DNA of 64,000 bases from Chloroflexi bacterium HGW-Chloroflexi-10. Lineage in GTDB: Bacteria; Chloroflexota; Anaerolineae; Anaerolineales; Anaerolineaceae. The stretch is from positions 62,001 through 126,000 of the forward strand of contig PHBZ01000010.1 of the NCBI GenBank assembly GCA_002840755.1. Reading direction: 5' to 3'. This document shows, in pieces, positions 57,146-64,000 of this stretch. Within the stretch, counting starts at the first letter, position 1. Every line of letters begins with the position of its first letter. The notes beneath the pieces are model-generated. The model was not told the DNA's origin and ran no database searches. It was given only the letters and a program-made list of their open reading frames with translations. The translations under genes and the position numbers were made by a program.

Positions 57146-59585
57146 TGTTCATTCTTTCCAGATCAAAGGTTACTTTTACCCCTTTACTTCCATCGAGGCT
57201 AACATGACAGCCGTTGTGAGACGTGGATAAGACAATTGGAAGGGATGCGAGGGTTGCCTTTACCGCCTCAATCCCAAACAACTTAAGAATCACTTCTCCT
57301 GGCGTTGGACTGACGGTTACATTTATTTGAGAATCTGTTCTTTGGTAAGCAACCTGAATTGCATTACGATCTTCGTCTTGTATCATTATGTTTCCGCTAT
57401 TTTGGGGGTCATAAATTTCTATGGTTAACGGGTTCAGATCCTTTTGGTTTACAAAATCCATTTCGGGGCCATAAGGAATGATTGAACCTCCGCGAACCCA
57501 TAAGGGTAGGGTATCCAACGGAGCGTCAACATTCACCCATTTTCCACCGCTTATAAGATCTTTTGTCCAAAAATCTACCCAGACTCCCTGTGGCAAATAC
57601 ACATTTACCTTGTGATCGCGGGTAAAAACAGGAGCGACAAGGAAACTATCACCAAACATATACTGAAGATCCAGCCTTTGCGTAGTAGGATCATCCTGAA
57701 ACTCCAGCAGCATCGGCCGGACCATTGGCAACCCGGTCTGGCTGCTTTTTACCGCCTGGCTGTAAATATATGGCAATAAACGATAGCGAAGCTTAAGGTA
57801 TTTCATTGAAATTATTTCGGCTTCTTCTCCAAATGTCCAGGGCTCACGTGCTTGTTTTCCATGTGCGCGAACATGGGATGAAAAAACTCCCACCTGCATC
57901 CAACGCAGATACACCTCTGCATCTTTGGGATATGTGTCTTTCACCGAATCATTGTAAGATTCTTTAAAATCTACATGATAGGTATCATCAAAAAAATGCG
58001 GTGAGTAGTCAAAACCGCCCACATCATGGCTGCAAAAAGGCACACCTGACAGTCCGTAACCCAACAACGCGCGTACCTGACAGGAAAGCTGATCAAGCGT
58101 GCTATAGCTATCGCCACCCCATTGCACCGGATAACGCTGAGAACCTGCGTATGCAGATCTGCCCCAAACCAACCCCCGCCCCAATTTTCTTTTTGAAAGC
58201 TCAAAGGCTGCGCGGTTATACACCTGCGGGTAAAGATTATGCATTTCCATACCAGTACGACCGTCGAAATAAACGGCATCCAGCGGTGCCTGTTCTCCAA
58301 AATCAGTCTTGAATACCGCAACGCCCATGTCGTGGAGTAACTCCAATTTTGATTGCCACCAAGCAACAGCCGCTGGATTGGTAAAATCCACAGCACCGAG
58401 ATTTTCACCTGAAAAGGCTTCCATCACCGGGCTTACTTCACCAGCCTCATTTCTAATAAAATAACCATTTTGCTCGGCCTCCAGGTAAAGAGGTGTCCCC
58501 TTAGGAACATAGGGATGAATCCATAGAGAAGTCCGGATTCCCTGATCCCGCATCCATTGCATCATCTCTTTTGGGTTTGGAAAATGTGTTTCATCCCATT
58601 GATAACTGCACCAAGGACCATCCCCCATCCACCACGGATCTAAATGTAAAACATCACAGGGAAACCCACGCTCTCGCATTTCTTTAATGACCTGCTCCAC
58701 CTCTTCACGGGAACGATACCCGGCTCTTGAAATCCAAAAACCAAATGACCATTTTGGTGGAACCGGTGCATAACCGGTTAATTCACAATATCGTTTTAAA
58801 ATGTGTTTGTATGCCGGCCCGAAAATAAGGAAGATATCCAATTGTGAATCATTAATATGAATGGAGTATGTGACAGAGGACTCAGAGCCTATCCGAAAAA
58901 GCATTGGATAAGAAGAATGCACAAACAAACCATAACCGGAACTACTGAGCAATAAAGGTACATTTTTATATGATCGATAACTGCTCACATTTCCGCTATC
59001 AACCGCCCATAATGGAATTTCCTGATTCCATTTATCCAATGAGGTGAATTTCTCACCCAGTCCATAAAACGATTCCCCTGGCCGGACCGCTATACTTTCT
59101 CGAATACAATACAGTCCGTTTTCACCACATTCACATCCACTTGGAGGAACTTCAAACCCAGGTCCATAAGCACGATCATCCGTTCTTTCACTGAAAAGAA
59201 CTTTTCCTTGACCGGAACAAGGGTCATCATAGGCGGTGATCTGCCAGGTGCGGGGAAATTCCACCCGCAACCTGTCAGTCACCAGTGTTACACAATCTTC
59301 AGATTCACGTAGAACAAATTTTTCTGGAGGAAAAAGCGTTTGAACCAACATATCTGAAGGGGATTCTCTTAATCCGTAAGGATTCATTCGTAACCGAATG
59401 ACATCCGGTTGAATAACATCTACAAAATATTCAATTAAATCACCATTGGCTAACTCACATGAAAAAAGGATGCCATTCGGAGTTTCTTGATAGGATAACC
59501 ATTGACGAATAAAATACCGGGGAGCATGCACATCCCTAACATCCAAAGAAGCAGCAATGGCTTTCCAATCAATTTGTTTATTCAT
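57138..59585 (-). CDS. GH31 family alpha-glycosidase (YicI-like alpha-xylosidase/glucosidase)
   Basis: An 815-residue enzyme. The catalytic barrel shows GFWISRAGYRSREEVEQVIKEMRERGFPCDVLHLDPWW, nucleophile Asp428 in VFKTDFGE and the acid/base region WGGDSYSTLDQL with SHDVGGFDY. The pattern is close to alpha-xylosidase YicI. No signal peptide is present, so it acts in the cytoplasm. As the first gene of a heterocycle operon it may free a sugar from an imported glycoside (inference). The start at 59585 is chosen with AAAGGA 13 bases upstream; a TTG at 59606 and ATG at 59597 are alternatives. Confidence 0.9.
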   Translation of the reverse strand: MNKQIDWKAIAASLDVRDVHAPRYFIRQWLSYQETPNGILFSCELANGDLIEYFVDVIQPDVIRLRMNPYGLRESPSDMLVQTLFPPEKFVLRESEDCVTLVTDRLRVEFPRTWQITAYDDPCSGQGKVLFSERTDDRAYGPGFEVPPSGCECGENGLYCIRESIAVRPGESFYGLGEKFTSLDKWNQEIPLWAVDSGNVSSYRSYKNVPLLLSSSGYGLFVHSSYPMLFRIGSESSVTYSIHINDSQLDIFLIFGPAYKHILKRYCELTGYAPVPPKWSFGFWISRAGYRSREEVEQVIKEMRERGFPCDVLHLDPWWMGDGPWCSYQWDETHFPNPKEMMQWMRDQGIRTSLWIHPYVPKGTPLYLEAEQNGYFIRNEAGEVSPVMEAFSGENLGAVDFTNPAAVAWWQSKLELLHDMGVAVFKTDFGEQAPLDAVYFDGRTGMEMHNLYPQVYNRAAFELSKRKLGRGLVWGRSAYAGSQRYPVQWGGDSYSTLDQLSCQVRALLGYGLSGVPFCSHDVGGFDYSPHFFDDTYHVDFKESYNDSVKDTYPKDAEVYLRWMQVGVFSSHVRAHGKQAREPWTFGEEAEIISMKYLKLRYRLLPYIYSQAVKSSQTGLPMVRPMLLEFQDDPTTQRLDLQYMFGDSFLVAPVFTRDHKVNVYLPQGVWVDFWTKDLISGGKWVNVDAPLDTLPLWVRGGSIIPYGPEMDFVNQKDLNPLTIEIYDPQNSGNIMIQDEDRNAIQVAYQRTDSQINVTVSPTPGEVILKLFGIEAVKATLASLPIVLSTSHNGCHVSLDGSKGVKVTFDLERMNNA

Positions 59586-59801
59586 AAACACAATCATCCT
59601 TTTCAAAAATCTGATGGGGTGAAATAGGAAAAAAAATTATCTTTTTAACAAAACAGTAAAACTTCTTTTGGGTATTTTAATTAATTTAAATAGGATATTC
59701 ATTGAAGATTCCGTACAAACACAACCAGATCAAAAAACTTTGATCTCCACACTGAAAATTGGCAAACTTTGAATCTAATATTGATTGGAAATGCTACATA
59801 A

Positions 59802-59820
59802 TGTTAAGACACACTTTACA
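59802..59820 (-). promoter_or_regulatory. Operator-like inverted repeat of the 17-gene operon
   Basis: On the minus strand TGTAAAGTGTGTCTTAACA: arms TGTAAAG and CTTAACA with a 5-bp spacer. It begins seven bases after the -10 box and therefore covers the predicted transcription start. An identical geometry is found at 63780-63798. Confidence 0.75.
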
Positions 59821-59826
59821 TTGTAA

Positions 59827-59855
59827 AGAATAACATAACCATTACTTTAATTCAA
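59827..59855 (-). promoter_or_regulatory. Promoter of the 17-gene heterocycle operon
   Basis: On the minus strand TTGAAT (59855-59850), a 17-bp spacer and TATTCT (59832-59827). It is conserved in a second copy at 63745-63773. The leader to GH31 is about 230 nt and contains no obvious gene. Confidence 0.75.
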
Positions 59856-60432
59856 CATTTTTTAAGAATTCCTGGGTAATTCTTTTGTTGAAAAAAATAT
59901 TTTTTATTCTGCGATCTTTCAGCAGGTAACAATTTTATTTATCGTTAAATTATTGACCTTTTTGTTCTCTCGTTATCTCTGAAAATAATAGCCACCTTCG
60001 TTTTCGTTGTTAACCTCAAGATAGCCAACAGTTCCGAGAAATTGCAAAAAGTAGTTTTAGGGCTTCATTACCAGTTAGTATTTTGACCCGGGAAATAGTA
60101 AAAGAACCATGGAGCACCGGCAAAAAAATATGTCCGGCTAGTTTCTCATTTATCTCGAAAAACAAAAGGGCCTGCAAAAGGGTCAGATATATGCTGTTTC
60201 GTGTTTCAAAATCCAAATAAGCTTCCCGAAAAGGACTGGTGATTCCCGACAAATTAGAAAAATATAGAAAACTCTGCTCGAAAGAGGTAAATCGGGTCTT
60301 TCTTCGGATCGCGATGCCCCTCAGCCTCCTTCATTGCATTTCTGCTGCGATTACCACAGCTATGACTTTGTCTTATCTCTTGTGCACCCTTTTCCTTTTT
60401 CGGAAATGACTTGTTGGTAATCACAAATGCCA
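59856..60432. other. Intergenic region without recognised gene
   Basis: An AT-rich stretch between the large operon and the XRE-cupin gene. A 78-codon frame on the minus strand (60016-60252) shows no domain and no ribosome site and is not called. Nothing else could be supported. Confidence 0.4.
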
Positions 60433-60451
60433 TGTAAAGTAGCGCTTGACT
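60433..60451 (+). promoter_or_regulatory. Third operator-like site in front of the XRE-cupin gene
   Basis: TGTAAAG-TAGCG-CTTGACT has the same 7-5-7 layout as the operon operators: the left arm is identical and the right arm matches CTTWACA at 5 of 7 positions. It overlaps an AT-rich promoter-like stretch (TATAAT at 60451 or 60464) and would permit autoregulation. Confidence 0.5.
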
Positions 60452-60586
60452 ATAATAAACATATATAATAAGCTATTAGTAAGATACAGATTAAGAATGG
60501 TTATTTCCGTATCTGTAATTATCTTCTTTTGCATCGCTAATCCGACTGATAAATCAACTTCTAATGAATTAAATGTAGAGGGAAAA

Positions 60587-61207
60587 ATGGCCCAAAATTT
60601 TAATCCTGGAACTCATTTAAGAAAATTACGAAAAGAGCGGGGTTTTAGCCTTCGCGAAGTTGCACGGCGAACTGATCTGAGTGCATCTTTCTTGAGTCAG
60701 GTTGAACACGGCATTTCAAATGTTTCACTCGATTCTCTCATCAAAATTGCGGAAGCTCTTGATGTTCCATTAATGTATTTTTTGGAAGAACAACCGGCAG
60801 ATATTGAAAATTTAAGCTCCCATATTGATCCGGAGCCTTGTGAGGATATTGACCGCACAAACACCTATTCACCGGTTGTCCGTGCTGGTTGTCGGCCCCG
60901 TTTAATTCTTCCCCCTTCCGGAGTTGAATATCAATTACTGGTTCCAGATTTAAGCCACAAAATGGAAGCAGTGATCGGGCAATTATCTCCTGGTTCGAGC
61001 AATGTTGCACGCAGGTTGAGAGAAGAAACAGAAGAGTTTATTTATGTATTAAGCGGTGAGTTATTGATTGGATTAGGCGACCAGGAATATACTTTAAGGC
61101 CTGGTGATTCGATTAATTTTGCCGGAGATAAGCTGACCAAATTAGCCTGTGCTTCTGTTGATCGAGATGCTTCTTGGATTTCGGTGATTACTCCGCCAGT
61201 TTTCTAA
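60587..61207 (+). CDS. XRE-cupin transcriptional regulator
   Basis: A 206-residue protein. An N-terminal XRE helix-turn-helix (about residues 10-63, RGFSLREVARRTDLSASFLSQVEHG) is followed by a cupin domain (about 130-200, ETEEFIYVLSGELLIGLG, then LRPGDSINF). Such regulators sense small molecules with the cupin and control nearby catabolic genes. The ATG at 60587 follows AGAGGGA; an upstream in-frame extension is not needed and adds a hydrophobic stretch atypical of the family. It is the likely binder of the 7-5-7 sites at this locus (inference). Confidence 0.88.
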   Translation: MAQNFNPGTHLRKLRKERGFSLREVARRTDLSASFLSQVEHGISNVSLDSLIKIAEALDVPLMYFLEEQPADIENLSSHIDPEPCEDIDRTNTYSPVVRAGCRPRLILPPSGVEYQLLVPDLSHKMEAVIGQLSPGSSNVARRLREETEEFIYVLSGELLIGLGDQEYTLRPGDSINFAGDKLTKLACASVDRDASWISVITPPVF

Positions 61208-61312
61208 AAGATTACCCCTTGTTACCAGAACAATCCTAAATGAAAAATCATTTTGATAATTTTCTATCATAATTCTTTTCATTCTTTTATCGAAAGAATA
61301 TATGGAGTTTCT

Positions 61313-62494
61313 GTGCAAAATCCTGGCCTCAATCTCACAAAATTTTCAAAAGAGTTCATTAAAGATCATAATCAGGAGGCGAAAGAAGTCTGGGAAGCTT
61401 TTCGTTTGGGAAAACCCATTCGGCCACCTGTTAGGTTAGGAACAACCACACAATTTTTTATTTTTAATGAGTTTCTAAATCCTGATGAAAGGATTACATT
61501 TTCAGATTATTTATCCGAAGCAAAAACAATGCTGGACTTCAGTTTGAAATCTGCATTATGGCGAATTGAAAATATAGCCCAATATTGTGACGATCTCATC
61601 GATTTACCTGATGAGTTTAGTATAAGAGTGGATCTGCAAACATTTGAAGAAGCTGCATATTTTGGTGCACCGCTCGAATTTCTTTCGCATCAGGTACCTG
61701 ACACACGCCCCATTTTATCTGGGAATAAAAAATACATGCTTTTTGACCAACCCTACCCAGACCCGATGGTCGCTGGATATTATGGAAAGGCGCGACAAAT
61801 CTATGAAGAGATGCTCGACTATCTTCAAAAGCATCCAACTTTTTTGGATCGTCCAGTTACTATCCAGCCTTATGGGTATTGGACAGGTGGCTTTCTAACT
61901 CTGGCAATGGCTCTAAGAGGCTTTGAGTTCTTAACAGATCTCGTTGATGATACAGATTATGCCTTCCAACTTCTCAAATATCTCTATGACGGTATTGTTT
62001 CCAGAGTTAAAATCTATAGTAATTTTTTCAGTTTGCCTTTTCCAAATTCCGATTTGTTTTTTGTAGATGACTCCATCCAATTAATTTCTACAAAGATGTT
62101 AAAAGAATACTTATTACCCCTCTATAAACAATATAAATCAGAAATCACCACTGCTGAACACATCAAAATGCATCTTTGTGGAGATGCCAGCCGCCATTTC
62201 AAAATTCTGAAGGATGAGTTAGGGGTAAATGAATTTGAAACAGGATTTCCAATCGATTTTGGCAAGGTTCGCCGAGAACTTGGTCCCGATGTCACCATCC
62301 AGGGCGGACCCAATATTATGTTTCTCAAGGATGGCTCACCGGAAGAAGTTAGCAAAGAAACACAAAGAATACTCGAATCCGGCATTTTAGATGGTGGTAA
62401 GTTTATCTTAAGAGAAGGTAATAATTTGGCACCGCACACACCATTCAATAACCTTGATTCTATGTTCCAGACAGCCAGGAAAATCAGGTTTTGA
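61313..62494 (+). CDS. Uroporphyrinogen decarboxylase (URO-D) family protein, third copy
   Basis: A 393-residue protein. Family features: EAFRLGKPIRPPVRLGTTTQF, a substrate barrel with DLFFVDDSIQLISTKMLKEYLLPLYKQ and HIKMHLCGDASRHFKILKDELGV (HLCGD as in zinc-binding methyltransferases), then IQGGPNIMFLKDGSPEEV. The GTG at 61313 has GGAG five bases upstream; a TTG at 61253 has none. It lies downstream of the XRE-cupin gene (105 bp) and upstream of the 2-hydroxyacid dehydrogenase, likely one unit. Confidence 0.8.
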   Translation: MQNPGLNLTKFSKEFIKDHNQEAKEVWEAFRLGKPIRPPVRLGTTTQFFIFNEFLNPDERITFSDYLSEAKTMLDFSLKSALWRIENIAQYCDDLIDLPDEFSIRVDLQTFEEAAYFGAPLEFLSHQVPDTRPILSGNKKYMLFDQPYPDPMVAGYYGKARQIYEEMLDYLQKHPTFLDRPVTIQPYGYWTGGFLTLAMALRGFEFLTDLVDDTDYAFQLLKYLYDGIVSRVKIYSNFFSLPFPNSDLFFVDDSIQLISTKMLKEYLLPLYKQYKSEITTAEHIKMHLCGDASRHFKILKDELGVNEFETGFPIDFGKVRRELGPDVTIQGGPNIMFLKDGSPEEVSKETQRILESGILDGGKFILREGNNLAPHTPFNNLDSMFQTARKIRF

Positions 62495-62558
62495 TTTGAT
62501 TTTTGCCTTTTACTTTTACAACAATAAAATATAAAGGTTTTAAGAATTGGAGAAAATC

Positions 62559-63593
62559 ATGACTAACAAACATGCGACACTTTTCATAACCCATCGGGGA
62601 GAACGACACCAACAAGCGGCACTTGCAGGCGCTCCATTAGATTTAGACGTAACCATCATTCGGTCACCATCCAAGCAACAGATTTTATCTCTTCTCCCTG
62701 GAAAAGAATTCTTAATCTCAGAAAGATCCGGAGAAATTGATGCGGATATTATCAATGCCGGTAAAGATCTGCGCTTAATTCAAAGACTAGGTTCCTTAAC
62801 CTTTGATATCGATTTGGACGCAGCCAGATCAGCTGGAATCCCGGTCTGCTGCTTACCCGTACATAGCTGCATTATGGTCGCAGAGCATACGGTCATGCAA
62901 ATGTTAGCCTGCACAAAACGGGTTCGGGAAATGATGGATATCACTTTAGATTTAGAGACTTATCATAATGAGTCGAAATTATGTGATGAAGATTATTTCG
63001 CCTATAACTGGGCAAGACGCAAAGATATTCGAGGGTTATGGGGGGCAACAGTAGGCATACTCGGATTTGGAGAAATAGGTGCCGAAGTTTCCCGCCGCCT
63101 GACCGGTTACGGTTGTAATGTCATTTACAACAAACGCACCCCCCTTCCTGAAGAAGCCGAAAAGAATTTAAAAATCCGCTATGCTGAGTGGGACGAATTA
63201 CTGGTTACCAGTGATATTATTTGCATGTTGCTGCCATATTTTCCGGAAACAGCGCAATCACTTAGCGATGACTTCTTCAACAAAATGAAAAATGGTTCCA
63301 TATTTGTGAGTTGCGGCGGAAGCGGAGTAGTGAATGAGCAAGCTCTCCTGAGGGCATTGGACTCTGGTCATTTATATGGTGCAGCCCTGGACACATTTAC
63401 ATTTGAGCCAATCGCAGAAGATAACCCATTATTGCCGTTAGCCAGAAAACCAAGGTCCAATTTGATTCTTACACCCCACGTAGCTGCCGGTACCGGTTCA
63501 ACTGAATCGGCTCCAAGTGAAGAGCGTTATGGAGATTATATAAATCTTATGAGAGTCATCCATGGTGGTACATTAATTGGCCAATTAATGTAA
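62559..63593 (+). CDS. D-isomer-specific 2-hydroxyacid dehydrogenase
   Basis: A 344-residue NAD(P)-dependent dehydrogenase of the phosphoglycerate-dehydrogenase type. The Rossmann motif LGFGEIG is near residue 172, MLLPYFPET and SCGGSGVVNEQALLRAL follow, and the catalytic His is in TPHVAAGTGS near the end. It reduces or oxidises a 2-hydroxyacid; substrate unknown. The ATG at 62559 follows TTGGAG; a TTG at 62547 lacks a site. Confidence 0.9.
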   Translation: MTNKHATLFITHRGERHQQAALAGAPLDLDVTIIRSPSKQQILSLLPGKEFLISERSGEIDADIINAGKDLRLIQRLGSLTFDIDLDAARSAGIPVCCLPVHSCIMVAEHTVMQMLACTKRVREMMDITLDLETYHNESKLCDEDYFAYNWARRKDIRGLWGATVGILGFGEIGAEVSRRLTGYGCNVIYNKRTPLPEEAEKNLKIRYAEWDELLVTSDIICMLLPYFPETAQSLSDDFFNKMKNGSIFVSCGGSGVVNEQALLRALDSGHLYGAALDTFTFEPIAEDNPLLPLARKPRSNLILTPHVAAGTGSTESAPSEERYGDYINLMRVIHGGTLIGQLM

Positions 63594-63744
63594 TATTAAA
63601 GAAAAACACAGTTAAATTTTATTTTGAAATGATATTATCTATGTTTTTTTATTGCAGATAAATTCATACACAATTTGCAAAATCCGTCACGTGTGTAATT
63701 TTAGTTCTTTTAAAAAGGTAATCTCCATGAATTCTTAAAAAGAG

Positions 63745-63773
63745 TTGAAATTAATAAAAGGTTATGTTATTCT
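63745..63773 (+). promoter_or_regulatory. Second copy of the heterocycle-operon promoter
   Basis: TTGAAA (63745-63750), a 17-bp spacer and TATTCT (63768-63773). The downstream half of the spacer and the -10 (GGTTATGTTATTCT) are identical to the copy at 59840-59827. Confidence 0.75.
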
Positions 63774-63779
63774 AAACTT

Positions 63780-63798
63780 TGTAAAGTGTATCTTAACA
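63780..63798 (+). promoter_or_regulatory. Second copy of the 7-5-7 operator
   Basis: TGTAAAGTGTATCTTAACA differs from the operon operator only at one position in the spacer and starts at the same distance behind the -10 box. Confidence 0.75.
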
Positions 63799-64000
63799 CA
63801 CTTAAGCAACACCACTAAAAAAACAGGTTCGAATTCATCTTTTTCATAATCCAAAATGCAAAGAAATTTGCCCGGGTCGTTTTTAGATGGATTTTCACTT
63901 TCATAAAAAATATTTCATTTTTGACTAACATCAGTATTCTGAAGAATAGCAAGGTGAAAAAAATTAATATACTATTCAATCTGTTTTCGTCCTGACCAGT

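Larger units (their letters stand above)
63594..64000. other. Regulatory intergenic region at window end
   Basis: No gene starts before the window end. The part 63719-63810 repeats the promoter region of the 17-gene operon, on the plus strand, so a coregulated gene likely begins beyond position 64000. Confidence 0.6.

Noticed and set aside
60016..60252. 78-codon frame on the minus strand in the large intergenic region
   Set aside because: No ribosome site, no recognisable domain, and the region is AT-rich where such frames arise by chance.
60446..60586. Membrane-like N-terminal extension of the XRE-cupin protein
   Set aside because: It would start on TTG within the promoter; the ATG at 60587 has AGAGGGA and matches family start.

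Overview
The window looks like a chromosomal segment of a Chloroflexota bacterium, most likely class Anaerolineae. Reasons: AT-leaning base composition, the content of the housekeeping genes (a short IF-2 in a nusA-infB operon, a divergent PlsY), secreted proteins with Gly-Tyr-Pro linkers and Thr/Pro-rich stalks, and an NfeD-flotillin pair. This placement rests on recognition of protein features and was not confirmed by a search. No rRNA, tRNA, CRISPR array, phage or insertion sequence was found.

Region 1 (1-20 kb) is ordinary. It holds a partial secreted M23-like protein, a polar amino-acid ABC importer (binding lipoprotein, permease, ATPase), a 957-residue beta-helix surface protein, an MBL-fold hydrolase, plsY, a JAMM metalloprotease with a membrane protein, gyrB, nfeD-flotillin, small hypothetical proteins, an Ldh-type dehydrogenase and a GH13 glucosidase. 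Region 2 (20-22 kb) is an amidohydrolase followed by a TetR-type regulator with two DNA-binding domains.

Region 3 (22-31 kb) is a translation operon: nusA-ylxR-infB-rbfA-DHH phosphoesterase-truB-ribF-tandem ThyX-like. It has no rimP at its head. The ThyX-like gene overlaps ribF, so a flavin-cofactor maker and a putative flavoenzyme are translationally linked.

Region 4 (31-64 kb) is the accessory and most interesting part. A minus-strand unit of 17 tightly packed genes runs from about 59.6 kb to 38.6 kb. Its order is GH31 glycosidase, dihydropyrimidinase/hydantoinase, SsnA-type aminohydrolase, 2-oxoacid dehydrogenase E1alpha/E1beta/E2, two pteridine-reductase-like SDRs, a three-subunit molybdenum hydroxylase, a second SsnA-type aminohydrolase, a uroporphyrinogen-decarboxylase-family protein, UbiD decarboxylase, an LLM flavin/F420 oxidoreductase, an M20 hydrolase (YgeY-like) and the carbamoyltransferase YgeW. 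Nearby are UbiX (prenyl-FMN supply for UbiD), a second YgeY-like hydrolase, a tungsten-type aldehyde:ferredoxin oxidoreductase with a MoaD-like protein, a yeast-type cytosine deaminase, an XRE-cupin regulator, another UroD-family protein and a 2-hydroxyacid dehydrogenase. The hydantoinase, SsnA, Xdh, YgeY and YgeW set matches the core of the anaerobic purine/uric-acid degradation clusters known from enterobacteria and Firmicutes. The rest would make this a new variant acting on a purine, pterin or another N-heterocycle (inference).

A promoter-operator module of about 90 bp precedes the 17-gene operon and is repeated at 63.72-63.81 kb, facing a gene beyond the window end. Both copies have a -35/-10 pair with 17-bp spacing followed by an inverted repeat TGTWAAG-N5-CTTWACA. 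A third, weaker copy of the inverted repeat lies in front of the XRE-cupin gene. Together they look like a local regulon with a self-regulated repressor.
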